Assembly: GCF_023954305.1 (NCBI RefSeq) | Contig: NZ_JAMLIG010000004.1 | Coordinates: 1-64,000, forward strand | Source of the DNA: Mesorhizobium sp. | GTDB lineage: Bacteria; Pseudomonadota; Alphaproteobacteria; Rhizobiales; Rhizobiaceae | DNA length: 64,000 nucleotides | Direction of reading: 5' to 3' | In this document: positions 32,816 to 41,396 of the stretch, piece after piece | How the letters are laid out: each line of letters begins with the position of its first letter | How positions within the stretch are numbered: the stretch's first letter is position 1 | Position numbers and translations under genes: made by a program | Notes under the pieces: model-generated | The model's input: the letters and a program-made list of their open reading frames with translations, nothing else | Databases searched by the model: none | Told to the model about the DNA's origin: nothing

Positions 32816-35137
32816 ATGGCCCGGCGCCTCACCGGACCGAAACAGGCCGGCAAGCGCCGAGGAACACGAGAGTCCGCCCCGACGGAGCTTGGCGAGGACG
32901 GCTTTCCGACGCGCGAGGCTCTGCTGGCCTATATCGAGGCCAATCCGGACCGCGCGTCGAAACGCGACATCGCCAAAGCCTTCGGCTTGAAGGGCGACGG
33001 CCGAATCTGGCTCAAGCGTACGCTCGGAGAGCTCTCCGAAGAGGGAAAGCTCGACGTCGAGCGCAAATCGTATTCGACACCGGGCGCGCTGCCGCCGGTC
33101 GTTGCGCTGGAGATCTTCGGCCGCGACCGCGACGGCGGCCTTCTGGCCCGCCCCGTCGAACAGCCGCCGGACACCGATCCGGTGCTGGTCTCGATCCGCG
33201 CCGGACGCGGAACGCGCGCTCCCACCGCCGGCGTCGGCGACCGGGTTCTGGCCAAGGTGTTCGCGTCGAAAGAAAGGCCGGGTCCCGCCTACACCGGGCG
33301 CGTCATCCGGCTGCTCGACCACCGCAAGGATGTGGTGCTCGGCGTCATCCGAAAGCTTGCCGACGGTTCCTTCCGGCTGGAACCGGTCGAGCGCCGCCAG
33401 GCCGAACTCGTCATCGACACCGACGGGCTCGGCGACGCCAGGCCTGGCGACCTGGTCGAGGTCGACCAGGTGAGCGCGGGCCGCTACGGCCTGCCGCGCG
33501 GCCGGGTGTCGGCGGTCCTCGGCTCGCTGGAGAGCGAGAAGGCGGTCTCGATGATCGCCATCCACGCACATGAGATCCCGCACGTCTTTCCGCCGCACGT
33601 GCTGGCCGAAGCCGAGGAGCTGAAGCCGGCCGGTATGGAGAGCCGCGAGGACTGGCGCGACCTGCCGCTGATCACGATCGATCCTGCCGACGCCAAGGAT
33701 CATGACGACGCGGTCTACGCGGTCCCCGATCCCGATCCCGCCAATCCGGGCGGAGTCATCGCGACCGTCGCCATCGCCGACGTCGCGATCTACATCCGCC
33801 CCGGTTCGCCGCTCGACCGCGAGGCGCTCAAGCGCGGCAACTCGGTCTATTTCCCCGACCGCGTCGTGCCGATGCTGCCCGAACGCATCTCCAACAATCT
33901 CTGCTCGCTGCGCGAGGGCGAGGATCGGCCGGCACTTGCCGTCCGGATGACCTTCTCCGCCGAGGGCAGGAAGGTCCGGCACTCGTTCCACCGCGTCATG
34001 ATGAAGTCGGTAGCGAAGCTCGCCTACCCGCAGGCGCAGGCGGCGATCGACGGAAAGCCCGACGACAAGACGGGCCCCCTTCTCGACACTGTCCTGCGGC
34101 CGCTCTGGGACGCCTACGCGGTGCTCAAGCGCGGCCGCGACGCGCGCCATCCGCTCGAACTCGACCTGCCGGAGCGCAAGATCATCCTGAAGCCGGACGG
34201 TACCGTCGACCGGGTCGTGATCCCGGACCGCCTCGATGCGCACAAGCTGATCGAGGAGTTCATGATCCAAGCCAACGTCGCCGCTGCCGAGACGCTGGAG
34301 GCGAAACGCCAGCCGTTGATCTACCGCATCCACGACACGCCGTCGCTGGCCAAGCAGGAATCTCTGCGCGAGTTCCTGAAGACGCTCGACATCTCGCTGG
34401 CCCGTGGGGCTCAGCTGCGCCCTTCGCAGTTCAACGGCATTCTGGCGCAGGTGCGCGACACCGACCATGAGAGCCTTGTCAACGAGGTGGTGCTACGCTC
34501 CCAGAGCCAGGCGGTCTACTCGCCGGAGAACATCGGGCATTTTGGCCTCAATCTGAGGCGCTACGCCCATTTCACCTCCCCGATCCGCCGCTATTCCGAC
34601 CTGATCGTCCACCGTGCGCTGGTCGGCACGCTCGGCTTCGGCGCAGGCGGCCTGACCCGCGACGAAGAAGCGCGGCTGGAGGAGATTTCGGCGCTCATCT
34701 CCGCGTCCGAACGTCGCGCCATGGCGGCCGAACGCGACACCGTCGACAGGCTCGTCGCGGCGCATCTCTCGGGGCGCAAGGGGGAAACCTTCGACGGGCG
34801 CATCACGGGCGTGACCAAGTCGGGACTTTTTGTCCAGTTGCCAATCTACGGCGCCGACGGCTTCGTGCCGGTGTCATCCCTGCATGACGATTACTATATC
34901 TATGACGAAACCGCGCATGCCCTGTTCGGCGACCGCAGCGGACGGGGCTATCGTCTCGGCGACACCGTCGAGGTCAGGCTCGTCGAGGTGGCGCCGCTGG
35001 CGGGAGCGATGCGCTTCGAGATGCTGACCGATCCGGTCGCCCTGCCCGGCATGCGCCAGTCGTTCCACAAGGCGCGCGGACGCCGGACGGCGAAGGCGGG
35101 CAACAACCGGCTTGGCGGCCGGTCGAGGAGAAGATGA
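32816..35137 (+). CDS. rnr: Ribonuclease R
   Basis: The 773-residue 3'-5' exoribonuclease degrades structured RNA and helps in rRNA quality control. It has an N-terminal winged-helix segment (SKRDIAKAFGLKGDGRIWLK) and cold-shock domains. The RNB catalytic core has the Asp cluster in DPADAKDHDDAVYAV at about residues 290-304, and the C-terminal S1 domain contains GRITGVTKSGLFVQLPIYGA. The ATG directly follows the topA stop codon. Confidence 0.95.
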   Translation: MARRLTGPKQAGKRRGTRESAPTELGEDGFPTREALLAYIEANPDRASKRDIAKAFGLKGDGRIWLKRTLGELSEEGKLDVERKSYSTPGALPPVVALEIFGRDRDGGLLARPVEQPPDTDPVLVSIRAGRGTRAPTAGVGDRVLAKVFASKERPGPAYTGRVIRLLDHRKDVVLGVIRKLADGSFRLEPVERRQAELVIDTDGLGDARPGDLVEVDQVSAGRYGLPRGRVSAVLGSLESEKAVSMIAIHAHEIPHVFPPHVLAEAEELKPAGMESREDWRDLPLITIDPADAKDHDDAVYAVPDPDPANPGGVIATVAIADVAIYIRPGSPLDREALKRGNSVYFPDRVVPMLPERISNNLCSLREGEDRPALAVRMTFSAEGRKVRHSFHRVMMKSVAKLAYPQAQAAIDGKPDDKTGPLLDTVLRPLWDAYAVLKRGRDARHPLELDLPERKIILKPDGTVDRVVIPDRLDAHKLIEEFMIQANVAAAETLEAKRQPLIYRIHDTPSLAKQESLREFLKTLDISLARGAQLRPSQFNGILAQVRDTDHESLVNEVVLRSQSQAVYSPENIGHFGLNLRRYAHFTSPIRRYSDLIVHRALVGTLGFGAGGLTRDEEARLEEISALISASERRAMAAERDTVDRLVAAHLSGRKGETFDGRITGVTKSGLFVQLPIYGADGFVPVSSLHDDYYIYDETAHALFGDRSGRGYRLGDTVEVRLVEVAPLAGAMRFEMLTDPVALPGMRQSFHKARGRRTAKAGNNRLGGRSRRR

Positions 35138-35568
35138 TGACGCTCCAATTCGGTGGCGAACTGCATAGCGGAAGGCCGGCGCGGGACCTGAAGCAGGCGA
35201 TGGTGCGCGGCTTCATGGGCCGCTGCCCGCACTGCGGCGAAGGCAGGCTGTTCCGCGGCTTTGCCAAGACCGTCGACGACTGCACGGTGTGCGGCGAGCA
35301 CATCGATCATCACCGCGCCGACGACCTGCCGGCCTATCTCGTCATCTTCATCGTCGGGCATATCGTCGTCGGCGCCTTCATGGGTGTCGAGGCGGCGGTC
35401 GAGCTGTCGACCTGGACTCATCTCGCGATCTGGGCGCCGCTCACCGTCCTCGGCTCGATCGCGCTTTTGCAGCCGGTCAAAGGCGCCGTCGTCGGCCTGC
35501 AATGGGCGTTGTACATGCACGGTTTCGGCGAGTCAGAGGACGCGATCGAGACGCATCCGGAGCTGTAG
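35134..35568 (+). CDS. DUF983 family membrane protein
   Basis: The 144-residue protein has an N-terminal zinc ribbon, CPHCGEGRLF then CTVCGEH, followed by two or three membrane helices (about residues 65-85 and 95-118). DUF983 is widespread in alphaproteobacteria and its role is unknown. The start overlaps the rnr stop (ATGATGA) behind GAGGAG. Either of two adjacent ATGs could be used. Confidence 0.85.
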   Translation: MMTLQFGGELHSGRPARDLKQAMVRGFMGRCPHCGEGRLFRGFAKTVDDCTVCGEHIDHHRADDLPAYLVIFIVGHIVVGAFMGVEAAVELSTWTHLAIWAPLTVLGSIALLQPVKGAVVGLQWALYMHGFGESEDAIETHPEL

Positions 35569-35594
35569 CCGGGAGGAATGACGGGGGGAACGAC

Positions 35595-36338
35595 ATGGAA
35601 GGCATGAGCCGCGCGCAGGTCGACAGCGCCGAGTCAAAGGACTTCGCCCTCGGCGGCAAGCCAATGCGGCCGCGCGACGCCGCCACGCTGATCCTGCTCG
35701 ACCGCAGCGGCGGCGAAACGCGCGTCCTGATGGGCCGCCGCTCGATGAAGCACGCCTTCATGCCCGGCCGGCTGGTCTTTCCGGGCGGGCGCACCGATCC
35801 CTCCGATAGCCGCGTGACGACGGCAGATGCGCTGCATCCCGCGGTCGAGGCGAAGCTGGTTGCCGGCGCTGGCAGCCGCATGTCGTCGGTTCGCGCGCGC
35901 GCGATCGCCTTGTCCGCCGTTCGCGAAACCTACGAGGAAGCCGGTCTGCTCATTGGCCGCAAGGCCGACTACAGGACGCGGCGCGAAGGATGGTTGGGCT
36001 TCGCCGACAACGGCGTCGAACCGACATTGTCGAACCTGCGCATGATCGCCAGGGCGATCACGCCGCCCGGCCGCGTGCGCCGCTTCGACACCCGCTTCAT
36101 CGCTGCCTGGCGCGACGACGTCGCGGTGGAACTGGCCGGGGGCGGGCCGACCGAGGAACTCGAGGAGCTGGTGTGGCTGCCGGTCGGAACCACGGTCTCC
36201 GAAGAGATGCCCATGATCACCAAACGCATCCTCGACGACCTCACGACGCGTCTGGCGCAGGATCCAGACCTCGATCCGGAATATCCCGTGCCGTTCTACC
36301 GCATGCGCCACAGCCGCATGCTCCGCGACTTTGTCTGA
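35595..36338 (+). CDS. Nudix hydrolase family protein
   Basis: The 247-residue protein has a Nudix fold. The box is recognisable as AVRETYEEAGLLIG with the REx2EExG core, preceded by FPGGRTDPSDSRV. A long insertion of about 50 residues separates the GGR strand from the REUXEE helix, as in the larger CoA-type or NUDT19-like members. Substrate cannot be read from sequence. The ATG at 35595 follows GGGGGAACGAC. It is in the topA-rnr-DUF983 train. Confidence 0.82.
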   Translation: MEGMSRAQVDSAESKDFALGGKPMRPRDAATLILLDRSGGETRVLMGRRSMKHAFMPGRLVFPGGRTDPSDSRVTTADALHPAVEAKLVAGAGSRMSSVRARAIALSAVRETYEEAGLLIGRKADYRTRREGWLGFADNGVEPTLSNLRMIARAITPPGRVRRFDTRFIAAWRDDVAVELAGGGPTEELEELVWLPVGTTVSEEMPMITKRILDDLTTRLAQDPDLDPEYPVPFYRMRHSRMLRDFV

Positions 36339-36348
36339 CATTTTTCCG

Positions 36349-37542
36349 ATGACCGCCCATTCGCCAGTGCCGTCGCAAACGGAAGAGCCGCCGCTTCGGC
36401 TGCTTGCGCTCGCCGCTGCGATCGCCTCGATCAGCGTGGTGGGCATCGCCATCGGTCTCGGCATACCTCTTCTGAGCGTCGTGCTCGAACAGCGTGGATA
36501 TTCGGCAACCATGATCGGGTTGAACACGGCCGCGGCCGGCCTTGCCTCGATCGCCGCCGCGCCGATCGCGACGCCGCTCGGGGCACGCTTCGGTGTCGTG
36601 CCGGCGCTCGCGGTGTCGATGATCGTCGGCGCACTGTCCTTTGTCGGCTTCTATTTCGCCACGGATTTCTGGGTATGGTTCCCGTTGCGGGCGACGCTGC
36701 ACGTCTCGCTGACGGTGGTGTTCATCCTGTCGGAGTATTGGATCAACGTCTCGGCCCCGCCGCATCGGCGCGGCATGGTGCTGGGCGTCTACGCGACGAT
36801 GCTGTCGCTCGGCTTCGCCTTCGGGCCGTGGCTCTTCGCGCAGATCGGCAGCCAGGGTCTGCGCCCGTTCGGCGTCGCCTTCGGCCTGGTCATCGCCGGC
36901 ATGATTCCGGTGCTTGTCGCCTGGCGGCAGAGCCCGCCGATCCCCAGCGGCCAGGGCGAAGGGCGGCGCTTCCTGCGCTACATCTGGCTGGTGCCGACCG
37001 CGACCGCCGCGGTCTTTGTCTTCGGCGCGGTAGAGACCGGCGGCTTCGCGCTATTCCCGCTCTACGGCTCGCGGGTCGGTTATTCGGAAGCCGATGCCGC
37101 GCTGCTCCTGTCGATGATCGGCCTGGGCAACGTCCTGTTCCAGGTGCCGCTCGGCATGCTGAGCGACCGGATCGGAGACCGGCGGCGCGTCCTCGTCGCC
37201 TGCGCGGCGGCGGGCCTCGCCGGCATGCTCGTGATGCCGTTCGTCGAGCAGAGCTGGACGGCGATGGCGGTCCTGCTCCTCGTCTGGGGCGGCGCCGTCG
37301 CAGCGCTCTACACCATCGGTCTCGCGCATCTTGGCTCGCAGCTGCACGGGCGCGATCTCGCCTCGGCCAATGCCGCCTTCGTGTTCTGCTACGGACTCGG
37401 CATGCTGGCCGGTCCCCAGTCGATCGGAGTGGGGCTCGACGCCTTCGGCCCGCCGGGCTTCGGCTGGACGATCGCCCTGTTCTTCGCAGGCTATCTCCTG
37501 CTCGTGATGGTCCGCATCGTACGCGGACCGTCCCGCTCTTGA
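36349..37542 (+). CDS. MFS transporter
   Basis: The 397-residue protein has twelve predicted helices. It carries the MFS loop 2-3 type signature in weakened form (ATPLGARFGVVPAL) and GMLSDRIGDRRRVLVACA in the second half. It resembles the YcaD/UMF-like branch of the family. Substrate is unknown. I use the ATG at 36349, which lies 11 bases after the Nudix stop; an upstream TTG overlaps that stop. The rpmG promoter begins inside its last codons. Confidence 0.85.
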   Translation: MTAHSPVPSQTEEPPLRLLALAAAIASISVVGIAIGLGIPLLSVVLEQRGYSATMIGLNTAAAGLASIAAAPIATPLGARFGVVPALAVSMIVGALSFVGFYFATDFWVWFPLRATLHVSLTVVFILSEYWINVSAPPHRRGMVLGVYATMLSLGFAFGPWLFAQIGSQGLRPFGVAFGLVIAGMIPVLVAWRQSPPIPSGQGEGRRFLRYIWLVPTATAAVFVFGAVETGGFALFPLYGSRVGYSEADAALLLSMIGLGNVLFQVPLGMLSDRIGDRRRVLVACAAAGLAGMLVMPFVEQSWTAMAVLLLVWGGAVAALYTIGLAHLGSQLHGRDLASANAAFVFCYGLGMLAGPQSIGVGLDAFGPPGFGWTIALFFAGYLLLVMVRIVRGPSRS

Positions 37543-37566
37543 CTTTCCGCGGCCAATCCGTATGTG
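37538..37566 (+). promoter_or_regulatory. Promoter of rpmG
   Basis: CTTGAC (37538-37543) and TATGTG (37561-37566) are separated by exactly 17 bases, matching the rhizobial sigma-70 consensus well. The -35 overlaps the stop codon of the MFS gene. The leader to the rpmG ATG would be about 75 bases. A TTTCCGCGGCC word in the spacer is repeated at 37578-37588. Confidence 0.6.
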
Positions 37567-37648
37567 TCCGGCTCAGTTTTCCGCGGCCGGGCACTGCGCT
37601 TGGCGCTTGCGCGCGAAGTGACCCACTCATAAGACACGGATAATTGCC

Positions 37649-37816
37649 ATGGCAAAAGCCGCCAATATCAAGATCAAGCTTCTCTCGACCGCCGACACCG
37701 GCTTCTTCTATGTGACGAGCAAGAACAGCCGCACCAAGACCGACAAGCTGTCGTTCCGCAAATACGACCCGGTCGCCAAGAAGCACGTCGAATTCAAGGA
37801 AACCAAGATCAAGTAG
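37649..37816 (+). CDS. rpmG: 50S ribosomal protein L33
   Basis: The 55-residue protein begins MAKAANIKIKLLSTADTGFF and ends HVEFKETKIK. It is the zinc-free form of L33: the positions that carry two CxxC pairs in the zinc form have none here, and the protein has no cysteine. It has its own promoter and a strong terminator 28 bases after the stop. Confidence 0.96.
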   Translation: MAKAANIKIKLLSTADTGFFYVTSKNSRTKTDKLSFRKYDPVAKKHVEFKETKIK

Positions 37817-37845
37817 GCCGGTCACGCTTGCCGATCGACGAAAGC

Positions 37846-37868
37846 CGCCGCCTTCGGGCGGCGTTTTT
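37846..37868 (+). terminator. Rho-independent terminator of rpmG
   Basis: A perfect 7-base stem CGCCGCC/GGCGGCG with a TTCG tetraloop is followed by TTTTT. Confidence 0.92.
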
Positions 37869-37910
37869 CGTTCGTGGATGAGCTATCTGCGGCGCGTCTT
37901 TCGACTCGCG

Positions 37911-38522
37911 CTACCACATCGTCTTTTTCGCGCGCTCCGGCCATTCGGCATCATAGGCCGACCCGTCGATCGCGGCCCGGCTGGTCACCTCGAGTATCCG
38001 GCCGGGGGTTGGCAGCGATTTCGGGTCGACATGCTTCAGGGGATTCCACAGGTCGGAGCGGTGGATCGCGCGGGCGCACTGGAAGTAGACCGACTTGACG
38101 CGGATCACGGTCACGGTGCGCGCCGGCCTGCCCTCGATCGCGAAGCTCTCGCACAGGGCCGTATCGTCGGTGACGCAGGCCTCGCCGTTGACCCTCAGCG
38201 TCGTTCCGGATCCCGGCACGAGGAACAACAGCCCGACGCGGGCATCGCGGATGATGTTCTTCAGCGAATCGGCGCGATTGTTGCCGCGCCGGTCGGGCAT
38301 CAACAGGGTGCGCGGGTCCTGAATCCTGACGAATCCGGCCAGATCGCCGCGCGGCGAGCAATCGAGCCCTTCCGGCCCGGCAGTCGCCAGCGCGACGAAG
38401 GGCGATGCCTCGATGAAGGCGGCATATTCGGGGATGATGTGGTCGAGTTCCTTGACCAGCGAGCTTTCGCCGGGCTGCCCGTAGAGCGCCTCAAGTTCGT
38501 CCACCGTCTCGATCCTGCGCAT
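37911..38522 (-). CDS. Pyridoxamine 5'-phosphate oxidase family FMN-binding protein
   Basis: The 203-residue protein has the split-barrel flavin-binding fold. Blocks ASPFVALATAGPEGLDCSPR, LLMPDRRGNNRADSLKNIIR and ARVGLLFLVPGSGTTLRVNG match the subgroup often named MSMEG_1061-like FMN-dependent PPOX proteins. The substrate is unknown; it is not classical PdxH. The ATG at 38522 is selected because GGGAGGGG stands 7 bases upstream; two earlier in-frame starts are less good. Confidence 0.85.
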   Translation of the reverse strand: MRRIETVDELEALYGQPGESSLVKELDHIIPEYAAFIEASPFVALATAGPEGLDCSPRGDLAGFVRIQDPRTLLMPDRRGNNRADSLKNIIRDARVGLLFLVPGSGTTLRVNGEACVTDDTALCESFAIEGRPARTVTVIRVKSVYFQCARAIHRSDLWNPLKHVDPKSLPTPGRILEVTSRAAIDGSAYDAEWPERAKKTMW

Positions 38523-38612
38523 GCCCATTCCCCTCCCGTTCACCCGCCCATCCGCGAGACGCGTCACGCTTTTTCGCCGGCTGGATGACAGGCTTATGAC
38601 CGTCCCGACCTC

Positions 38613-38966
38613 TCAGCCGCGCGACAACCCTTTGGCGGCGAGTTCATCGAGATAGGATTGCCATCGCTGCGCCTTCTCGTGGCCCAGTTCGTGGAGATAG
38701 TTCCAGGTGAAGATGCCGGTGTCGTGGCCGTCGTCGAAGACGATCCGCACCGCGTAATTGCCCGTCGGCTCGATTCTCGAGATCGCGACGTTGCGCTTGC
38801 CGGGCACCGTCACGCGCTGCTCGGGAGAATGGCCCTGTACCTCGGCCGAAGGAGACAGGACGCGCAACAACTCGGCCGGCAGCTCGAAAGCGTGGCGATG
38901 TCCCGGAAAGGTCACGGACATCGTCCGGCGATCCTTCGATACGCGCAATTCGGTCGGTGCGGTCAT
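38613..38966 (-). CDS. DUF971 (GBBH-like N-terminal domain) protein
   Basis: The 117-residue protein is a stand-alone DUF971 domain: TELRVSKDRRTMSVTFPGHR, FELPAELLRVLSPSAEVQGH, GNYAVRIVFDDGHDTGIFTW and YLHELG. Members occur near iron-sulfur and molybdenum cofactor genes and at the N-terminus of gamma-butyrobetaine hydroxylase, but the role is not settled. Its ATG overlaps the stop of a 53-codon frame (ATGA), tying it to the higBA unit upstream. moaA lies less than 1 kb away. Confidence 0.85.
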   Translation of the reverse strand: MTAPTELRVSKDRRTMSVTFPGHRHAFELPAELLRVLSPSAEVQGHSPEQRVTVPGKRNVAISRIEPTGNYAVRIVFDDGHDTGIFTWNYLHELGHEKAQRWQSYLDELAAKGLSRG

Positions 38967-39124
38967 CGGGCGTCGTGCTCCGCGGGTTCGTCGACGGGAA
39001 GTGGCGGTTGATCGCGCACCTTGGCGGGTATCTCAGCCAGCCCGCTTCCCGTCGCATTTCGGCATCGCCGTCGGAAAAATTGCGACGCCTCTTCGATCAC
39101 CGGCTCTTCGTCACGGGAACTCAT
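38963..39124 (-). CDS. Possible 53-residue protein coupled between higA and DUF971
   Basis: An open frame from the ATG at 39124 overlaps the higA stop by 4 bases (ATGA), and its own stop overlaps the DUF971 ATG in the same way. The product begins MSSRDEEPVIEEASQFFRRR, an acidic then basic helix, and continues into a Pro-rich tail with no cysteine pair. No family is recognised. The double overlap is the main evidence; the sequence alone would not convince. Confidence 0.45.
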   Translation of the reverse strand: MSSRDEEPVIEEASQFFRRRCRNATGSGLAEIPAKVRDQPPLPVDEPAEHDAR

Positions 39125-39402
39125 GCCGCATCCGGCGTGATCTCGGCAATTATCTTTTCGCCGATCTCCCGCTCTGCCACGGCCAGCTCGAACGCGCTCT
39201 GGAGATTCATCCAGAATCTCGGCTCGTTCCCGAAGTAGCGGCCAAGCCGAAGGGCCGTTTCCGGCGAAATGCCCCGCTTGCCGTTGAGAATGTCGGTGAT
39301 GCGGCCGGACGGCAGCCGCAAGGCGATTGCCAGCCGATTGGCCGACATTCCCCGCGCGTCGAGTTCCCGTTTCAGGATACGCCCTGGATGAACCGCAAGC
39401 AT
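39121..39402 (-). CDS. higA: HigA-type antitoxin (XRE family)
   Basis: The 93-residue DNA-binding antitoxin has the HigA opening HPGRILKRELDARGMSANRL, a helix-turn-helix at about residues 20-45 (LAIALRLPSGRITDILNGKR) and the conserved ISPETALRLGRYFGNEPRFW. It would neutralise HigB and repress the operon. It follows higB after 12 bases, in the toxin-first order typical of higBA. Confidence 0.93.
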   Translation of the reverse strand: MLAVHPGRILKRELDARGMSANRLAIALRLPSGRITDILNGKRGISPETALRLGRYFGNEPRFWMNLQSAFELAVAEREIGEKIIAEITPDAA

Positions 39403-39414
39403 GTCCGATGCCTT

Positions 39415-39693
39415 TCAATGGTAGTCGACGATTTCGACATCGAACGCATGTCCGGCGTCGAACCGAAAGCAAATTCTCCAGGGACCGTTGACGGTCATCG
39501 CCCACTGCCCCTTGCGATCCCGCGACAGTTTGTGCAACCCGACCGACGCCAGTGGGCTGAGGTCGCTGAGCGAGGTCGCCGCATCCAATGTCGCCAAAAG
39601 TTCAATTGCGCGATCCGCATCGAGTCCGGAGAATTTCGACTTCCCTTCCTCGGCGAACCGACGCGTCGCGGAGTCTGCCCACGACCGTATCAT
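39415..39693 (-). CDS. higB: HigB-type toxin (RelE superfamily mRNA interferase)
   Basis: The 92-residue toxin cleaves mRNA on the ribosome in characterised homologues. The start MIRSWADSATRRFAEEGKSK, the middle LHKLSRDRKGQWAMTVNGPW and the C-terminal RICFRFDAGHAFDVEIVDYH match the RelE/HigB fold, with the basic residues expected for RNA binding. It is the first gene of the unit; a GGA site precedes the ATG. Confidence 0.93.
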   Translation of the reverse strand: MIRSWADSATRRFAEEGKSKFSGLDADRAIELLATLDAATSLSDLSPLASVGLHKLSRDRKGQWAMTVNGPWRICFRFDAGHAFDVEIVDYH

Positions 39694-39705
39694 ATTGGTT
39701 CCATA

Positions 39706-39720
39706 CTACGCGCGGCGTAG
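39706..39720. promoter_or_regulatory. Candidate HigA operator
   Basis: CTACGC and GCGTAG form perfect 6-base arms around 3 bases, 13 bases upstream of the higB ATG. HigA autorepression through such a dyad is known in the family. Confidence 0.45.
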
Positions 39721-39820
39721 GACGACAATGGTCGGGACTTGAATAGGCGCGACAAAAGGCCGACATTGCCCGATGAGATGCCGACGCAGTGTGACCGCAT
39801 CGAAAGGAACCGGCGGACCT

Positions 39821-40837
39821 ATGCTTCTTCACCCCCGCACCCCGCCGATGATCGACCCGTTCGGACGTTCGATCACCTATCTGCGCGTCTCGGTGACCGA
39901 TCGCTGCGACTTCCGCTGCACCTACTGTATGGCCGAGGACATGACCTTCCTGCCGAAGAAGGATCTGCTTAGCCTCGAGGAGCTCGACCGGCTCTGTTCG
40001 GTCTTCATCGAGAAGGGTGTCAGGAAGCTGCGTCTCACCGGCGGCGAGCCGCTGGTGCGCAAGAATATCATGCACCTCGTGCGCCAGCTCTCGAGGCACA
40101 TCTCTTCCGGCGCGCTTGACGAACTGACGCTGACGACCAACGGATCGCAACTGGCCAAGCATGCCGCCGAACTTGCCGACTGCGGCATCCGGCGTATCAA
40201 CGTTTCGGTCGATACGCTCGATCCGGACAAGTTCCGGACGATCACCCGCTGGGGCAATCTGGAACGCGTGCTCGAAGGCATCGACGCCGCGCAGGCGGCC
40301 GGCATCCACGTCAAGATCAACGCCGTGGCGCTGAAGGGCTTTAACGACGCAGAGCTGGCCGACCTGATGCGCTGGGCACACGGCCGCGGCATGGACATGA
40401 CGATCATCGAGACCATGCCGATGGGGGAGATCGACGCCGACCGCACCGATCAGTATCTGCCTCTGTCCCTGCTGCGGGCGAACCTCGAGCGCCAGTTCAC
40501 GTTTAGGGACATCCCCTTCAAGACGGGCGGACCGGCGCGCTATGTCGAGGTCGCCGAGACCGGCGGGAAGCTCGGCTTCATCACCCCGATGACGCACAAT
40601 TTCTGCGAAAGCTGCAACCGCGTCCGCATCACCTGCACCGGCACGCTCTACATGTGCCTTGGCCAGGAGGACGCCGCCGACCTGCGCGCGCCCCTGCGTG
40701 CCTCCGAAGGCAACGACCTCCTGTCGAACGCCATCGACGAAGCCATCGGCCGGAAGCCCGAGGGCCACGACTTCGTCATCGACCGTTCCACGCGGCGTCC
40801 GGCGGTCTCGCGCCACATGAGCGTCACCGGCGGCTGA
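39821..40837 (+). CDS. moaA: GTP 3',8-cyclase MoaA
   Basis: The radical-SAM enzyme starts molybdenum cofactor synthesis by cyclising GTP. The 338-residue product has the N-terminal cluster motif CDFRCTYC (C-x3-C-x2-C), LRLTGGEPLVRKN for SAM binding, the C-terminal cluster CESCNRVRITC plus a third Cys, and ends in the essential GG. I use the ATG at 39821; 39848 (MIDPFGR) is also possible. mobA and mobB lie 3 kb downstream on the same strand. Confidence 0.95.
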   Translation: MLLHPRTPPMIDPFGRSITYLRVSVTDRCDFRCTYCMAEDMTFLPKKDLLSLEELDRLCSVFIEKGVRKLRLTGGEPLVRKNIMHLVRQLSRHISSGALDELTLTTNGSQLAKHAAELADCGIRRINVSVDTLDPDKFRTITRWGNLERVLEGIDAAQAAGIHVKINAVALKGFNDAELADLMRWAHGRGMDMTIIETMPMGEIDADRTDQYLPLSLLRANLERQFTFRDIPFKTGGPARYVEVAETGGKLGFITPMTHNFCESCNRVRITCTGTLYMCLGQEDAADLRAPLRASEGNDLLSNAIDEAIGRKPEGHDFVIDRSTRRPAVSRHMSVTGG

Positions 40838-40844
40838 TCGCCCG

Positions 40845-41306
40845 ATGCGGCGTGCGCCTCTCGCCCTGGTCGCGGCGCTTCTCTGCGCCTCTCCGGCCGC
40901 TGCCGGCGAGATGCACTATTCCAATCCGCGCTTCGGCACGTCGGTCAGCTTCCCGGCGGAGATATTCTCCCGCGCGTCGATCCCTCCCGCCAATGGCGAC
41001 GGCATGACCTGGTTCTCCGCCGACGGGGCGAGCCTCGCGGTGTTCGGCGGCTACAACGTTCTGGCGCAATCGCCGCGCGACCTCATCGGCGAGGCAGCCG
41101 CACCGGGGGTGACGATCACCTACTCGCGCGCCGGCGAGGATTGGGCCGTTGTGTCGGGAACCGAAGACGAAGACATCTTCTACCGGCGCTCGGAGTTCGG
41201 CGCGGACGACGTCATCCACACCCTGGTCCTGCGCTATCCGGCGCGCCTGAAGGCGAAATACGACCGTCTCGTTGGGCCGATCGCGGCCATCCTCGACGGC
41301 CCCTAA
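40845..41306 (+). CDS. Secreted protein of unknown function, 153 residues
   Basis: A signal peptide (MRRAPLALVAALLCASPAAA) precedes a compact domain with YSNPRFGTSVSFPAEIF and VLRYPARLKAKYDRLVGPIA. Similar short periplasmic proteins occur in rhizobia without assigned function. It starts 7 bases after the moaA stop and could be cotranscribed. Confidence 0.7.
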   Translation: MRRAPLALVAALLCASPAAAGEMHYSNPRFGTSVSFPAEIFSRASIPPANGDGMTWFSADGASLAVFGGYNVLAQSPRDLIGEAAAPGVTITYSRAGEDWAVVSGTEDEDIFYRRSEFGADDVIHTLVLRYPARLKAKYDRLVGPIAAILDGP

Positions 41307-41354
41307 CTATATTTGGGCGGCGACGTTTACAGGAATCCCGCGCTTTTCTAGTGT

Positions 41355-41392
41355 CCCCATCTGCGGACAATCTCGTCCGCTTGGGGGTTTTT
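41355..41392 (+). promoter_or_regulatory. Terminator-shaped hairpin covering the ribosome site of the next gene
   Basis: CCCCA (41355-41359) pairs with TGGGG (41382-41386) and GCGGAC (41363-41368) with GTCCGC (41375-41380). GTTTTT follows. The GGGGG that best fits a Shine-Dalgarno for the ATG at 41397 lies inside the 3' arm. The element therefore has the form of an intrinsic terminator and also hides the ribosome site. Confidence 0.65.
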
Positions 41393-41396
41393 CGAC

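Noticed and set aside
29996..34468. A 1490-codon open frame on the minus strand opposite topA and rnr
   Set aside because: Same codon-bias effect. The sense genes have all motifs; the antisense product resembles no protein family.
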